Shown piece after piece: positions 1-7,620 of a stretch of 64,000 nt of DNA (positions are counted from its first letter, which is position 1; the number at the start of each line of letters is the position of its first letter). Origin of the DNA: SIG307 sp964609025. Its GTDB lineage: Bacteria; Bacillota; Clostridia; Lachnospirales; Lachnospiraceae. The position numbers and the translations under genes are program-made. The notes beneath the pieces were generated by a model that worked only from the letters and a program-made list of their open reading frames with translations, made no database searches and was not told the origin of the DNA. The DNA lies in assembly GCA_964609025.1 (NCBI GenBank), contig CAZSQM010000004.1:62001-126000 (forward strand). Reading direction: 5' to 3'.

Positions 1-556
1 CGGAAATCGTTCCGCTGGTACGCTTCGAGGTACGAACGCTCCAATACTGCTGGAACGTGGTATCTCCGTCAATCGAAGGCTGATTCACACGTGTTGTTTC
101 ATAAACATCATACGTACCGCCGTCTACTGTAATGGTTCCCTTGGAGGTTGCTCCCGGCGGACGCCAGGTACCCCAACTCTCTACGATGTAATACTCTACC
201 AGCGGACTTCTGGACCAACCGTACACACAAAGGTACGAGTTGCCGTTCGGCTGATAATCTACGCCGTAGTTCACCGTAATGTTACCGATCTCGGAATACG
301 TCTTCGTACAATCGAACTTGATTCCCTTACGGAAAAGCGCATTTCCGATGTTACTCCACGAACAGTTAAATGTTCCGCCGGAATTCAGCGTCATGCTCGT
401 GGTGCCGTAATCTTTCCACAACTCGTAATCGTACCCATCTTGATTACCGGTTGCGTTGTCGTATAAAGTAGTTGCTGCTTCAGCGGTAACAGACGGCACA
501 ACCAGCTGAAGGCACAATACCAACGACAGCAGTAAACCCTTAACTTTTTTGCTCAC
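1..556 (-). CDS. GH11 endo-1,4-beta-xylanase, second tandem copy (3' end outside window)
   Basis: Secreted xylanase that would cut beta-1,4-xylan outside the cell. The start is GTG at 556, preceded by AGGAGGT at 564-570. The first 185 codons are present. They give a signal peptide (about 1-27), then a GH11 beta-jelly-roll with the nucleophile glutamate in PLVEYYIVE (about E121) and the thumb region SIDGDTTFQQYW. The window ends at SGTIS, just before the expected acid/base glutamate. It is nearly identical to the complete copy upstream at 904-2010 and shares its promoter layout, so it is a recent tandem duplicate. Cysteines differ: this copy has Cys at about 65, 83 and 110, the other at 65, 99 and 110. 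Whether it has a C-terminal binding module cannot be seen. Confidence 0.93.
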   Translation of the reverse strand, partial: MSKKVKGLLLSLVLCLQLVVPSVTAEAATTLYDNATGNQDGYDYELWKDYGTTSMTLNSGGTFNCSWSNIGNALFRKGIKFDCTKTYSEIGNITVNYGVDYQPNGNSYLCVYGWSRSPLVEYYIVESWGTWRPPGATSKGTITVDGGTYDVYETTRVNQPSIDGDTTFQQYWSVRTSKRTSGTIS

Positions 557-580
557 TGCAAATACCTCCTTTCGAATTTT

Positions 581-609
581 AGATTACCATTTTTTGTGCA
601 GTTTGTAAA
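581..609 (-). promoter_or_regulatory. Promoter of the second xylanase copy
   Basis: Minus-strand TTTACA (604-609), 17-bp spacer, TAATCT (581-586), 25 bp upstream of the GTG start. The same TTTACA-17-TAANNT layout is found before the first copy. The rest of the 347-bp gap up to 903 is AT-rich; apart from the hairpin at 837-866 nothing gene-like was seen. A ribosome-site-like purine run near 782-797 has no start codon after it. Confidence 0.55.
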
Positions 610-836
610 GAGTTTTTTTGATTTTTTTCGACATTTTATTGCACTTTCTACAATTCATTTTCCGCAAGCCGCGTTTTATGTGCATATTCACCTAATTTTA
701 AGATGATACGACTTCATTTTTTGTTGTTATCGTACATAATACTGCTTTTTTATTCCGTGTATTAAAACTGCTCTTTTTTTACCTCCACCTCCTTTCCGCT
801 CTCCAAACCGCACTTGCTGCCTCAAACCAAAAGGAA

Positions 837-866
837 AAGGCGCAAATCCTTCCGGACTCACGCCTT
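837..866 (-). terminator. Probable terminator of the first xylanase gene
   Basis: AAGGCG and CGCCTT arms flank an 18-nt loop that contains a smaller TCC/GGA pairing. On the minus strand the stem is followed by TTCCTTTT. It lies about 40 bp after the stop codon of the complete xylanase. The stem is short, so strength is uncertain. Confidence 0.5.
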
Positions 867-903
867 CCTCGACGCATTACCTGCATCAGTATCAAAGACT
901 TTC

Positions 904-2010
904 TTATTCAATCGTTAAGTAATCCAAATACGCATCCCAGCTTCCGTTGTCTGCCGTTACCACAAGCTGAATACTCTGGTTTCCCGTGCCGTGGGACACA
1001 TTCTCAATGGTATATTCTGCCGGATACTCGTTTCCGAAATAGAACGTCCCCTTTGTCACGCCGCCGATAACCAAATCGACCCTCGCCATATTAGAGTTAT
1101 TGGACGCCCCCCGCAGAGTAAAATCATGTGTGCTGTTCGAGAAATACTGCGTGTAGCTGCAGGACTCATTGTTTGCGTAAAGCGCAACTCCGTTAAACGG
1201 CGAACTGATCTGGCCTGCGTACTGACCGCTGATACTCATCGCTTCACACTCCACACGTGTAGCCGTTCCGGAGCCTGTCCCGCCGCCGGAGCCGCCGGAA
1301 CCGCCCGAGCCGCCCGAGCTTCCTCCGACCGTAATGGTGTTCGCGTACACATTTGCGCTTCCGCTGCTCTGATAGCCCTCAACCGTAAGTGCGGTTTCGT
1401 AAAGCTTTCCGAGCTGCATCCCCATATTCGCCCAAGCCTTGAAATGCTCGGTTACGGAAATCGTTCCGCTGGTACGCTTCGAGGTACGAACGCTCCAATA
1501 CTGCTGGAAAGTCTGCGTTCCCTCGATGGAAGGCTGCTGTACGCGGGTAGTTTCATATACCTCGTAGGTACCGCCGTCTACCGTAATCGTTCCTTTGGAG
1601 GTTGCTCCCGGCGGACGCCAGGTGCCCCAGCTCTCTACAATATAGTATTCCACAAGCGGCGCTTTGGACCATCCGTACACACAAAGATACGAATTGCCCG
1701 ACGGCTGATAGTCGCAGCCGTAATTCACCGTAATGTTTCCAAGCTCGGAATACGTCTTTGTAGAATCAAACTTGATTCCCTTGCGGAACAGCGCGTTACC
1801 GATGTTGCTCCACTGACAGCTGAAGGTCCCGCCGGAATTCAGCGTCATACTCGTGGTGCCGTAATCCTTCCACAACTCGTAGTCATATCCATCCTGACTG
1901 CCGGTTGCATTGTTGTACAAAGTCGTTGCTGCTTCCGCCGCGGCAGACGGCATAACCAGCGAAAAGCATAACGCCAACGACAACAGTAAACCCTTAACTC
2001 TTTTTCGCAT
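904..2010 (-). CDS. Secreted GH11 endo-1,4-beta-xylanase with C-terminal CBM36-type module
   Basis: Extracellular xylanase of 368 aa. Start chosen at 2010 (MRKRVKGLLL) because AGGAGGT at 2018-2024 sits just before it; the in-frame ATG at 2043 lies upstream of that ribosome site. Signal peptide about 1-27. GH11 domain about 30-228 with nucleophile E121 (PLVEYYIVE) and acid/base E188 (SVTEHF). A Gly/Ser-rich linker (about 229-249) leads to a module of about 118 residues starting TRVECEAMS. Its ECE, NGVALYAN, ARVDL and DNGSWDAYLDYL motifs match calcium-dependent xylan-binding CBM36. It is the upstream member of a tandem pair. Family assignment is firm; binding to insoluble xylan is inferred from the module. 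Confidence 0.95.
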   Translation of the reverse strand: MRKRVKGLLLSLALCFSLVMPSAAAEAATTLYNNATGSQDGYDYELWKDYGTTSMTLNSGGTFSCQWSNIGNALFRKGIKFDSTKTYSELGNITVNYGCDYQPSGNSYLCVYGWSKAPLVEYYIVESWGTWRPPGATSKGTITVDGGTYEVYETTRVQQPSIEGTQTFQQYWSVRTSKRTSGTISVTEHFKAWANMGMQLGKLYETALTVEGYQSSGSANVYANTITVGGSSGGSGGSGGSGGGTGSGTATRVECEAMSISGQYAGQISSPFNGVALYANNESCSYTQYFSNSTHDFTLRGASNNSNMARVDLVIGGVTKGTFYFGNEYPAEYTIENVSHGTGNQSIQLVVTADNGSWDAYLDYLTIE

Positions 2011-2033
2011 TTGCAATACCTCCTTTCTATTAC

Positions 2034-2062
2034 ATTTTACCATATATTGTAAATTCTGTAAA
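2034..2062 (-). promoter_or_regulatory. Promoter of the first xylanase copy
   Basis: Minus-strand TTTACA (2057-2062), 17-bp spacer, TAAAAT (2034-2039), 24 bp before the ATG. It has the same architecture as the promoter before the downstream duplicate, which suggests the promoter was duplicated with the gene. Confidence 0.6.
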
Positions 2063-2108
2063 GAGGTTTTTGTAAATTATTTACAATTTTTTTTTGAAAG
2101 ACATATTT

Positions 2109-2177
2109 GATTCACGCGTCAAAGCACATTCTGATGCAAAGTTCCGTAATCAGAAGCCGCCTTTTGACACCTGAATC
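2109..2177. repeat. Dispersed palindromic repeat, hybrid copy
   Basis: Imperfect inverted repeat: GATTCACGCGTCAAA at 2109-2123 against TTTTGACACCTGAATC at 2162-2177. The left arm is followed by CACATTCTGAT, as in the copies near 18573 and 27865. The loop carries AAAGTTCCGTAATC and GAAGCCGC, the core of the other palindromes at 6066, 55736 and 63432. It is therefore a hybrid of two repeat types found elsewhere in the window. Confidence 0.7.
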
Positions 2178-2193
2178 ATATTTCGACAAAAAA

Positions 2194-2235
2194 GAGCTTT
2201 GCACAGAAAAGAAAATTTCCTTCCGTACAAAGCTC
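2194..2235 (-). terminator. Rho-independent terminator of the ABC exporter operon
   Basis: GAGCTTTG at 2194 pairs with CAAAGCTC ending at 2235, with further pairing inside. On the minus strand the stem is followed directly by TTTTTT. It lies 18 bp after the stop codon of the 2253-4196 gene. Confidence 0.8.
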
Positions 2236-2252
2236 CGTAAACGGACCTTCTC

Positions 2253-4196
2253 CTATTCCAGTTCAAAAGCACCGGTATAAAGTCTGTAATAGGTGCCCTT
2301 TTCCTCAATCAGCTTTTTATGGCTTCCCCGTTCGATAATCGAACCGTGGTCCAATACCATAATGACATCCGAATTCTTTACCGTAGACAGACGGTGCGCG
2401 ATTACAAATACGGTACGGCCCTCCATCAGGGAATCCATTCCCTTCTGCACGATTGCCTCGGTTCTCGTATCAATGGAGGAGGTCGCCTCGTCCAGAATCA
2501 TGACCGGCGGGTCCGCAACTGCCGCGCGGGCAATGGCAAGAAGCTGGCGCTGTCCCTGGGAAAGGTTTGCGCCGTTTCCGGTCAGCATCGTCCGATACCC
2601 CTCCGGCAGGCGTGTAATGAAATCATCCGCCCCCGCTAATTTTGCCGCCGCGATACACTCCTCATCCGTTGCGTCTAACTTACCGTAGCGGATATTCTCC
2701 ATGACCGTTCCGGTAAACAGGTTCGTATCCTGCAATACGATTCCGAGAGAGCGGCGTAAGTCCGCCTTCTTTATTTTATTAATATTGATACCATCGTAAC
2801 GGATTTTCCCGTCGGCAATATCGTAAAAACGGTTGATGAGGTTCGTGATGGTTGTCTTTCCGGCTCCGGTTGCGCCCACAAACGCCACCTTCTGTCCCGG
2901 CTCCGCAAACACGGTAACATTGTGCAGTACCATTTTATCCTCATCGTAGCCGAAATCCACTTCGTTCAGGCGTACATCACCGCGGAGCAACGTATACGTT
3001 ACCGTACCGTCGCCCTGGTGCGGATGCTTCCATGCCCAGACGCCGGTGCGCTTTTCACTCTCCGTTATTGTCCCGTCCGCCGCTACCTTGGCATTCACTA
3101 ACGTAACATAGCCGTCGTCCACCTCCGGCTCCTCGTCTAACAGGTCGAAAATACGCTCCGCGCCCGCCATACCCATGATAACAGAATTTAACTGCTGGGA
3201 CACCTGACTGATATTTCCCGAAAACTGCTTTGTCATATTCAGGAACGGCACTACAATACTGATTGCAAACGGCAGTCCGGAAATGCTGAGATTCGGCACA
3301 CCCGATAAAAGGAACAAACCTCCCGCAAGTGCCACCAGCACATACAGCACATTTCCGATGTTGTTTAAAATCGGCATCAGCATATTCGCATACTGGTTTG
3401 CCCGCCTTGCGTCCTCGTACAGCGCTTCGTTGATTTTATCAAAATCCTGTTCGCTCTTTTCCTCATGGCAGAATACCTTGACTACCTTCTGTCCGTTCAT
3501 CATTTCTTCCACAAAGCCTTCGGTTTTACCGATTGCCTGCTGCTGGCGGACAAAGAACTTTGCGGAATTTCCGCCGATTTTTTTCGTCACCAGCGTCATA
3601 ACGATAACACCGAAGACAACAAGGAGCGTCATCCAGATACTGAAATACAGCATAATGCAGAACACCGTAATTACCGTAACTCCCGAAATCAAAAGCTGCG
3701 GAATCGACTGTGAAACAAGCTGGCGTAACGTATCGATATCGTTGGTATAATAGCTCATAATATCGCCGTGGTTGTTTCTGTCAAAATACTTAATCGGAAG
3801 GTTCTGCATTCCGTCAAACATCCGGCAGCGCAGCTTCTTTAAGAAGCCCTGCGTAATAATTGCCATCATCTGCGTGTAAACAAACGCGGAAATCAACGAC
3901 AGCACATAAAACACCGCCAGACGCAGTACCCATGTCATGACCTCGCCCTTTGCGGCATCCCAGTCACCCGCGCGGTAATACTTTTCAATCACGGCAATGA
4001 CATTCTGCATAAAGAGCGCCGGAATCGAGCTTACCACTGCGGAAAAAATAATGCAGGCAAGAACAAGCGGCATCCCGACAGGATAAAACCGAAACAGCAT
4101 CGACAGCAGCCTTTTTAACATTCCCTTTTTCATTTTCGGTCGTCCGCCCGGCATCGTTCCGTTTCCCGGCATTCCGTCCTTTTCCTTATTCGGCAT
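2253..4196 (-). CDS. ABC exporter half-transporter (permease fused to ATPase), catalytic-site subunit
   Basis: Type IV ABC exporter half of 647 aa: six membrane helices in the first about 340 residues, then an ATPase domain. Start set at 4196 (MPNKEKDG), with GGGAGGT at 4204-4210; it overlaps the upstream partner by 11 nt, so translation is probably coupled. Walker A GATGAGKTT, Walker B VMILDEATSSID and H-loop IAHRLST are intact. The signature is LSQGQ instead of LSGGQ. In a heterodimer the signature of one half works with the Walker motifs of the other, so this altered signature would face the partner's degenerate site. About 55 extra residues (KHPHQGDG region) lie between the permease and ATPase. 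Substrate unknown; relatives export drugs or peptides. Confidence 0.9.
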   Translation of the reverse strand: MPNKEKDGMPGNGTMPGGRPKMKKGMLKRLLSMLFRFYPVGMPLVLACIIFSAVVSSIPALFMQNVIAVIEKYYRAGDWDAAKGEVMTWVLRLAVFYVLSLISAFVYTQMMAIITQGFLKKLRCRMFDGMQNLPIKYFDRNNHGDIMSYYTNDIDTLRQLVSQSIPQLLISGVTVITVFCIMLYFSIWMTLLVVFGVIVMTLVTKKIGGNSAKFFVRQQQAIGKTEGFVEEMMNGQKVVKVFCHEEKSEQDFDKINEALYEDARRANQYANMLMPILNNIGNVLYVLVALAGGLFLLSGVPNLSISGLPFAISIVVPFLNMTKQFSGNISQVSQQLNSVIMGMAGAERIFDLLDEEPEVDDGYVTLVNAKVAADGTITESEKRTGVWAWKHPHQGDGTVTYTLLRGDVRLNEVDFGYDEDKMVLHNVTVFAEPGQKVAFVGATGAGKTTITNLINRFYDIADGKIRYDGININKIKKADLRRSLGIVLQDTNLFTGTVMENIRYGKLDATDEECIAAAKLAGADDFITRLPEGYRTMLTGNGANLSQGQRQLLAIARAAVADPPVMILDEATSSIDTRTEAIVQKGMDSLMEGRTVFVIAHRLSTVKNSDVIMVLDHGSIIERGSHKKLIEEKGTYYRLYTGAFELE

Positions 4197-5940
4197 CGTC
4201 GTCACCTCCCTTATTCTGCGAAGCGTATACCTCTTGATAAATCTCATTCGTCGCAAGCAGCTCCTCGTGAGTGCCGACCGCTACAATGCGGCCCTTATCC
4301 ATAATAATAATCTTGTCGGCGTCCTGCACCGAGGAAACTCTCTGCGCGATAATAATCTTCGTCGTTTCCGGGATAAATTCGCGGAACGCTTTCCGAATCA
4401 GCGCGTCCGTGCGCGTATCCACCGCGCTGGTAGAATCGTCCAGAATCAGAATCTTCGGCTTCTTTAACAATGCCCTCGCAATACAAAGCCGCTGCTTCTG
4501 TCCGCCGGATACGTTGGCGCCGCCCTGCTCTATATAAGTATCATAGCCTTCCGGAAAACTCTCGATAAACTCATCCGCCTGCGCTAACCGGCATGCTTCC
4601 TTCAGTTCCTCGTCCGTAGCCTCCGGATTACCCCAGCGAAGATTTTCCTTAATCGTACCGGAAAACAGTACGTTCTTCTGCAATACAACCGCCACCTGGT
4701 TTCGCAGCGTTTCCAAATCGTACTCTCTTACATCGACGCCGCCGACCAAAACCCTGCCCTCCGTCACATCATACAGACGGGAAATCAACTGAATGAGGGA
4801 TGTTTTGGAAGAACCCGTGCCGCCCAAAATACCGACGGTTTCTCCCGACGCAATCGTAAGATTGATATCCGACAATGCAAAACGCTCCGCTTTCTGTGCA
4901 TACTTAAAGCTTACCTTTTCAAATACAACCGAACCGTCCTTTACTTCATACACCGGCTGTTCCGGATTCGTAAGCGTGGACTCCTCCTCCAGCACCTCCG
5001 CAATACGCTCCGCCGACTCACTCGCCATTGTCAGCATAACAAAAATCATGGAAAGCATCATCAGAGAGTTCAGTATCATAAAGCCGTAGGTAAGCATTGC
5101 GGAAAACTGGCCCACATCCAGAGAAAGTCCCTGCGAGGATATAATCAGATAAGAACCGAAGGACAGCACGATAATCATATCCACATACAGACAAAACTGC
5201 ATCAGCGGGGAGTTGAATGCCACGATACGCTCTGCCTTTGTAAAATCCCTGCACACATCCTCCGCTGCCCTGCCGAACTTCTCCTTCTCGTACTCCTCCC
5301 GCACATAGGACTTTACCACACGCATCCCCTTTACGTTCTCCTGAATGGAACTGTTCAGCTTATCGTATTTCCGGAACACGCGGCGGAACATCGGCATTGC
5401 CTTCCTTACTATCATAATCAGACCAAAGCCCAGAATCGGCACGACAACAACGAACATCAATGCCAGCTTGCCCCCCATCAGAAAGGACATTATAATCGCA
5501 AAAATAAACATTAACGGACTGCGGATGGCAATGCGGATTAACATCATATACGCCATCTGCACATTTGCAACATCCGTGGTCAGACGCGTTACCAGAGAAG
5601 ATGCCGAAAACTTATCAATGTTTTCAAAGGAATATTCCTGAATCCGGTAATACATATCATGTCTGAGATTTTTTGCAAAACCGCAGGACGCCTTAGAACC
5701 GGTGACTCCCGCCGATGCTCCGAAGGCTAACGACACGCACGCCATGACAAACAGGACAAGACCGTAACGCGCAATCTCACCAAACTCACAGCCTGCCTTA
5801 ATCCGATTCACTAACTCCGCAATGACAAACGGAATCAGACATTCCATGACTACCTCGCCAATCATCAGAAACGGCGTCAGAATCGAATCCTTCTTATACT
5901 CCCTGACACTGCCTAATAATTTTTTTAGCATATGAAACAT
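4186..5940 (-). CDS. ABC exporter half-transporter with degenerate ATP site
   Basis: Partner of the 2253-4196 subunit, 584 aa, six helices plus ATPase. GGAGG lies 8 nt before the ATG at 5940. Walker A reads GGTGSSKTS and the signature VSGGQ is normal. The Walker B catalytic Glu is replaced by Asp (ILILDDSTSAVD) and the H-loop His by Gln (IIIAQRVSS). These two changes mark a non-hydrolysing site, as in heterodimeric exporters of the BmrCD or TM287/288 kind. First gene of a two-gene operon with its own promoter and operator-like palindrome. Such pairs usually have a MarR regulator beside them; none is seen here. Confidence 0.9.
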   Translation of the reverse strand: MFHMLKKLLGSVREYKKDSILTPFLMIGEVVMECLIPFVIAELVNRIKAGCEFGEIARYGLVLFVMACVSLAFGASAGVTGSKASCGFAKNLRHDMYYRIQEYSFENIDKFSASSLVTRLTTDVANVQMAYMMLIRIAIRSPLMFIFAIIMSFLMGGKLALMFVVVVPILGFGLIMIVRKAMPMFRRVFRKYDKLNSSIQENVKGMRVVKSYVREEYEKEKFGRAAEDVCRDFTKAERIVAFNSPLMQFCLYVDMIIVLSFGSYLIISSQGLSLDVGQFSAMLTYGFMILNSLMMLSMIFVMLTMASESAERIAEVLEEESTLTNPEQPVYEVKDGSVVFEKVSFKYAQKAERFALSDINLTIASGETVGILGGTGSSKTSLIQLISRLYDVTEGRVLVGGVDVREYDLETLRNQVAVVLQKNVLFSGTIKENLRWGNPEATDEELKEACRLAQADEFIESFPEGYDTYIEQGGANVSGGQKQRLCIARALLKKPKILILDDSTSAVDTRTDALIRKAFREFIPETTKIIIAQRVSSVQDADKIIIMDKGRIVAVGTHEELLATNEIYQEVYASQNKGGDDDAE

Positions 5941-5991
5941 AACCTATGCCTCCTTTAACAAAAGAACACATTACAGGAATCCCGGTAATGT

Positions 5992-6032
5992 ACTAATTAG
6001 TTAGTGTAACACAATTTTTCTTTAAAAGTCAA
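5992..6032 (-). promoter_or_regulatory. Promoter of the ABC exporter operon with overlapping palindromic operator
   Basis: Minus-strand TTGACT (6027-6032), 18-bp spacer, TACACT (6003-6008). The palindrome ACTAATTAGT (5992-6001) follows the -10 box and covers the expected transcription start. Its AT-rich TAGT/ACTA pattern resembles MarR-family sites, but this is a guess from base pattern. The 333-bp gap between this operon and the deacetylase holds only this site and the repeat at 6066-6160. Confidence 0.6.
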
Positions 6033-6065
6033 TGGCTACACACATTTTTCACTTTTTTCTTTCTA

Positions 6066-6160
6066 AGGGCAATCGCTTGTAAAGTTCCGAGGGGGGGCAA
6101 AACATGTTCCGTAATCGGAAGCCGCTTTTTGCTCCTCGGAACTTTACAAGCGATTGCCCT
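6066..6160. repeat. Long nested palindromic repeat with 26-bp perfect arms
   Basis: Perfect 26-bp inverted repeat, 6066-6091 against 6135-6160. The arms contain CGCTTGTAAAGTTCCGAG. The 43-nt loop pairs further (GCAAAA with TTTTGC, TTCCG with CGGAA around TAAT). The same arms recur at 55736-55906. Reading frames across it are by-products of the repeat and are not taken as genes. Confidence 0.85.
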
Positions 6161-6273
6161 GTTTCTTTCTCCTGTTTCCTTGCTTTTTCCCGTTTCCTTA
6201 TGTATACTGGAAGCAACAAACAGTTTGCAGCTATGGAGTTTTACCCCCGCTGCAAAGAAAGGAAGGATTACTT

Positions 6274-6960
6274 ATGTGGAACAAGAAAAAGAAAGCCTTT
6301 ACCCTAAGCTACGATGACGGTATCACACAGGATATCCGGTTTGTGGAGCTTTTGAACCGTTACGGCTTAAAGGCAACGTTTAACCTCAACAGCGGTATCC
6401 AGACCAAGGCAAACTTCTGGACCAACAAAGACGGCATCACGGTGTACCGGATGAATATGGACGGGTTAAAGGAACTGTATGCCGGACACGAAATCGCGGT
6501 ACACAGCCTGACCCACCCGGATTTGACAAAGTTCGACGAGGAAACGATTTACAACGAGCTTGCCCGGGACAAAGCAAATCTGGAAGCCTTTTTCGACACG
6601 AAAATTACCGGCATGGCATACCCTTACGGCACCCATAACGAACAGGTGCGTGCCGTTGCGAAAAAGGTCGGTCTGCATTACGCGCGAACCGTCCACTCTA
6701 CCAATCGCTTTGACCTTCCCACCGACCTATTACAGCTTCCTGCCACCTGCCACCACGACGCAGAAAATTTAATGGATTTGGCAAAGCAGTTTGCGGAAGC
6801 CAACCCGGATACTCCGCAGTTATTCTATGTCTGGGGACACAGCTATGAATTCGACTTTAACCAAAGCTGGGAACGTATCGAAGAATTTTTCCGGTATATT
6901 TCCGGACGGGAGGACATTTTCTACGGAACAAACTCCGAAGTATTGTCACCGTTTTTCTAA
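6274..6960 (+). CDS. Polysaccharide deacetylase (NodB-homology, CE4 family)
   Basis: Metal-dependent deacetylase of 228 aa. Start at 6274 (MWNKKKK) has AAAGGAAGG 8 nt upstream; the frame is open further upstream only because it crosses the palindromic repeat. NodB motifs: SYDDG near the N-terminus (catalytic and metal Asp), HSLTH (metal His pair), MAYPYG and WGHSYEF near the end. No signal peptide or membrane helix is seen, so it may act in the cytoplasm or leave by another route; the substrate is unknown. It is monocistronic and the only plus-strand gene in the first 27 kb. Confidence 0.88.
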   Translation: MWNKKKKAFTLSYDDGITQDIRFVELLNRYGLKATFNLNSGIQTKANFWTNKDGITVYRMNMDGLKELYAGHEIAVHSLTHPDLTKFDEETIYNELARDKANLEAFFDTKITGMAYPYGTHNEQVRAVAKKVGLHYARTVHSTNRFDLPTDLLQLPATCHHDAENLMDLAKQFAEANPDTPQLFYVWGHSYEFDFNQSWERIEEFFRYISGREDIFYGTNSEVLSPFF

Positions 6961-7192
6961 TATGGAACTACTTTTTTGAATTCCTCGCTTGTTTTGTCAT
7001 TCCCGCGCCGGTTCATAGGTTGCTTCTGCATCCTCTTTTCTCCGGCGCAGGGCAACCGCAAAGCATACGAAACGCGTTACCGCAGCAGTCCGCTGACCGT
7101 TCCGGTATTTTTCTTTTCGGATGTGATATGATTGATAATGAAGTTTAGGTATTTTTAGGAAAATAGGGGCTCCCCGGATGACACGAATTTTC

Positions 7193-7217
7193 AAAGACGC
7201 AGTTGCGTCTTTTTTTA
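7193..7217 (+). terminator. Plus-strand terminator
   Basis: AAAGACGC and GCGTCTTT arms around AGTT, followed by TTTTTTT. It lies 230 bp after the deacetylase stop codon. The DNA between (6961-7192) shows no convincing gene, so this probably ends the deacetylase transcript or an unrecognised short RNA. Confidence 0.7.
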
Positions 7218-7247
7218 TTATATCGATTCGGCGTCAGAATCAAAAGG

Positions 7248-7568
7248 AAAGGGGCTGCCGTATAAATGAAATGCGCGGTGGCTCGGGCGTGGCATACTCT
7301 TGCGATTGCCGGAATACTGTTGTAAAAAAGTTGCAGATAATTTATTTGTTTTTGAATTTGTCCGAAGGACCGCGTTTTTAGCTGAGTCAAAATCACCGCT
7401 TAGAACAGCTTAGGCGCGAGGCCCACCTGAGCGGCTTAGCTGTTCTTAGGGGAAGTTTGACGAAGCGTTGCGCTTGAAAAAACAAATAAATTATCTGCAA
7501 CTTTTTATTAACATATTTCCTAATCGCAAGAGTGGGACCGCGCATTTCATTTATGCGGCAGCCCCTTT
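7248..7568. repeat. 320-bp nearly self-complementary element
   Basis: Stacked inverted repeats. Outer arms are 7248-7279 against 7537-7568 (one mismatch), middle arms 7296-7307 against 7522-7533, inner arms 7325-7353 against 7478-7506 (29 bp). The 124-nt centre folds again: GTCAAA (7386) with TTTGAC (7456), AGAACAGCT (7402-7410) with AGCTGTTCT (7438-7446), and AAGCG-TTG-CGCTT (7463-7475). Each end starts AAGGGGCTGCCG, as do the single copies near 18486 and 32891. No transposase is present. It could be a MITE-like element or an expressed structured RNA. It fills most of the 660-bp gap between 6961 and 7620; short frames in it look spurious. Confidence 0.8.
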
Positions 7569-7620
7569 GTTGCACTCGTCTTCTGCATTGCTCTGTTACT
7601 TTTCAGAACTCTTTTATTCC

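Noticed and set aside
991..1971. 326-codon plus-strand frame opposite the xylanase gene
   Set aside because: Antisense to a gene with signal peptide, GH11 and CBM36 motifs; no ribosome site and Arg-rich shadow composition.
6104..6307. Plus-strand frame with the peptide RNRKPLFAPRNFTSDCPV
   Set aside because: The same peptide is encoded at 55791 onward because both frames cross the same palindromic repeat; it is a by-product of the repeat, not a gene.
7248..7568. CRISPR array
   Set aside because: The repeats are inverted arms, not direct repeats with spacers, and there is no cas gene in the window.
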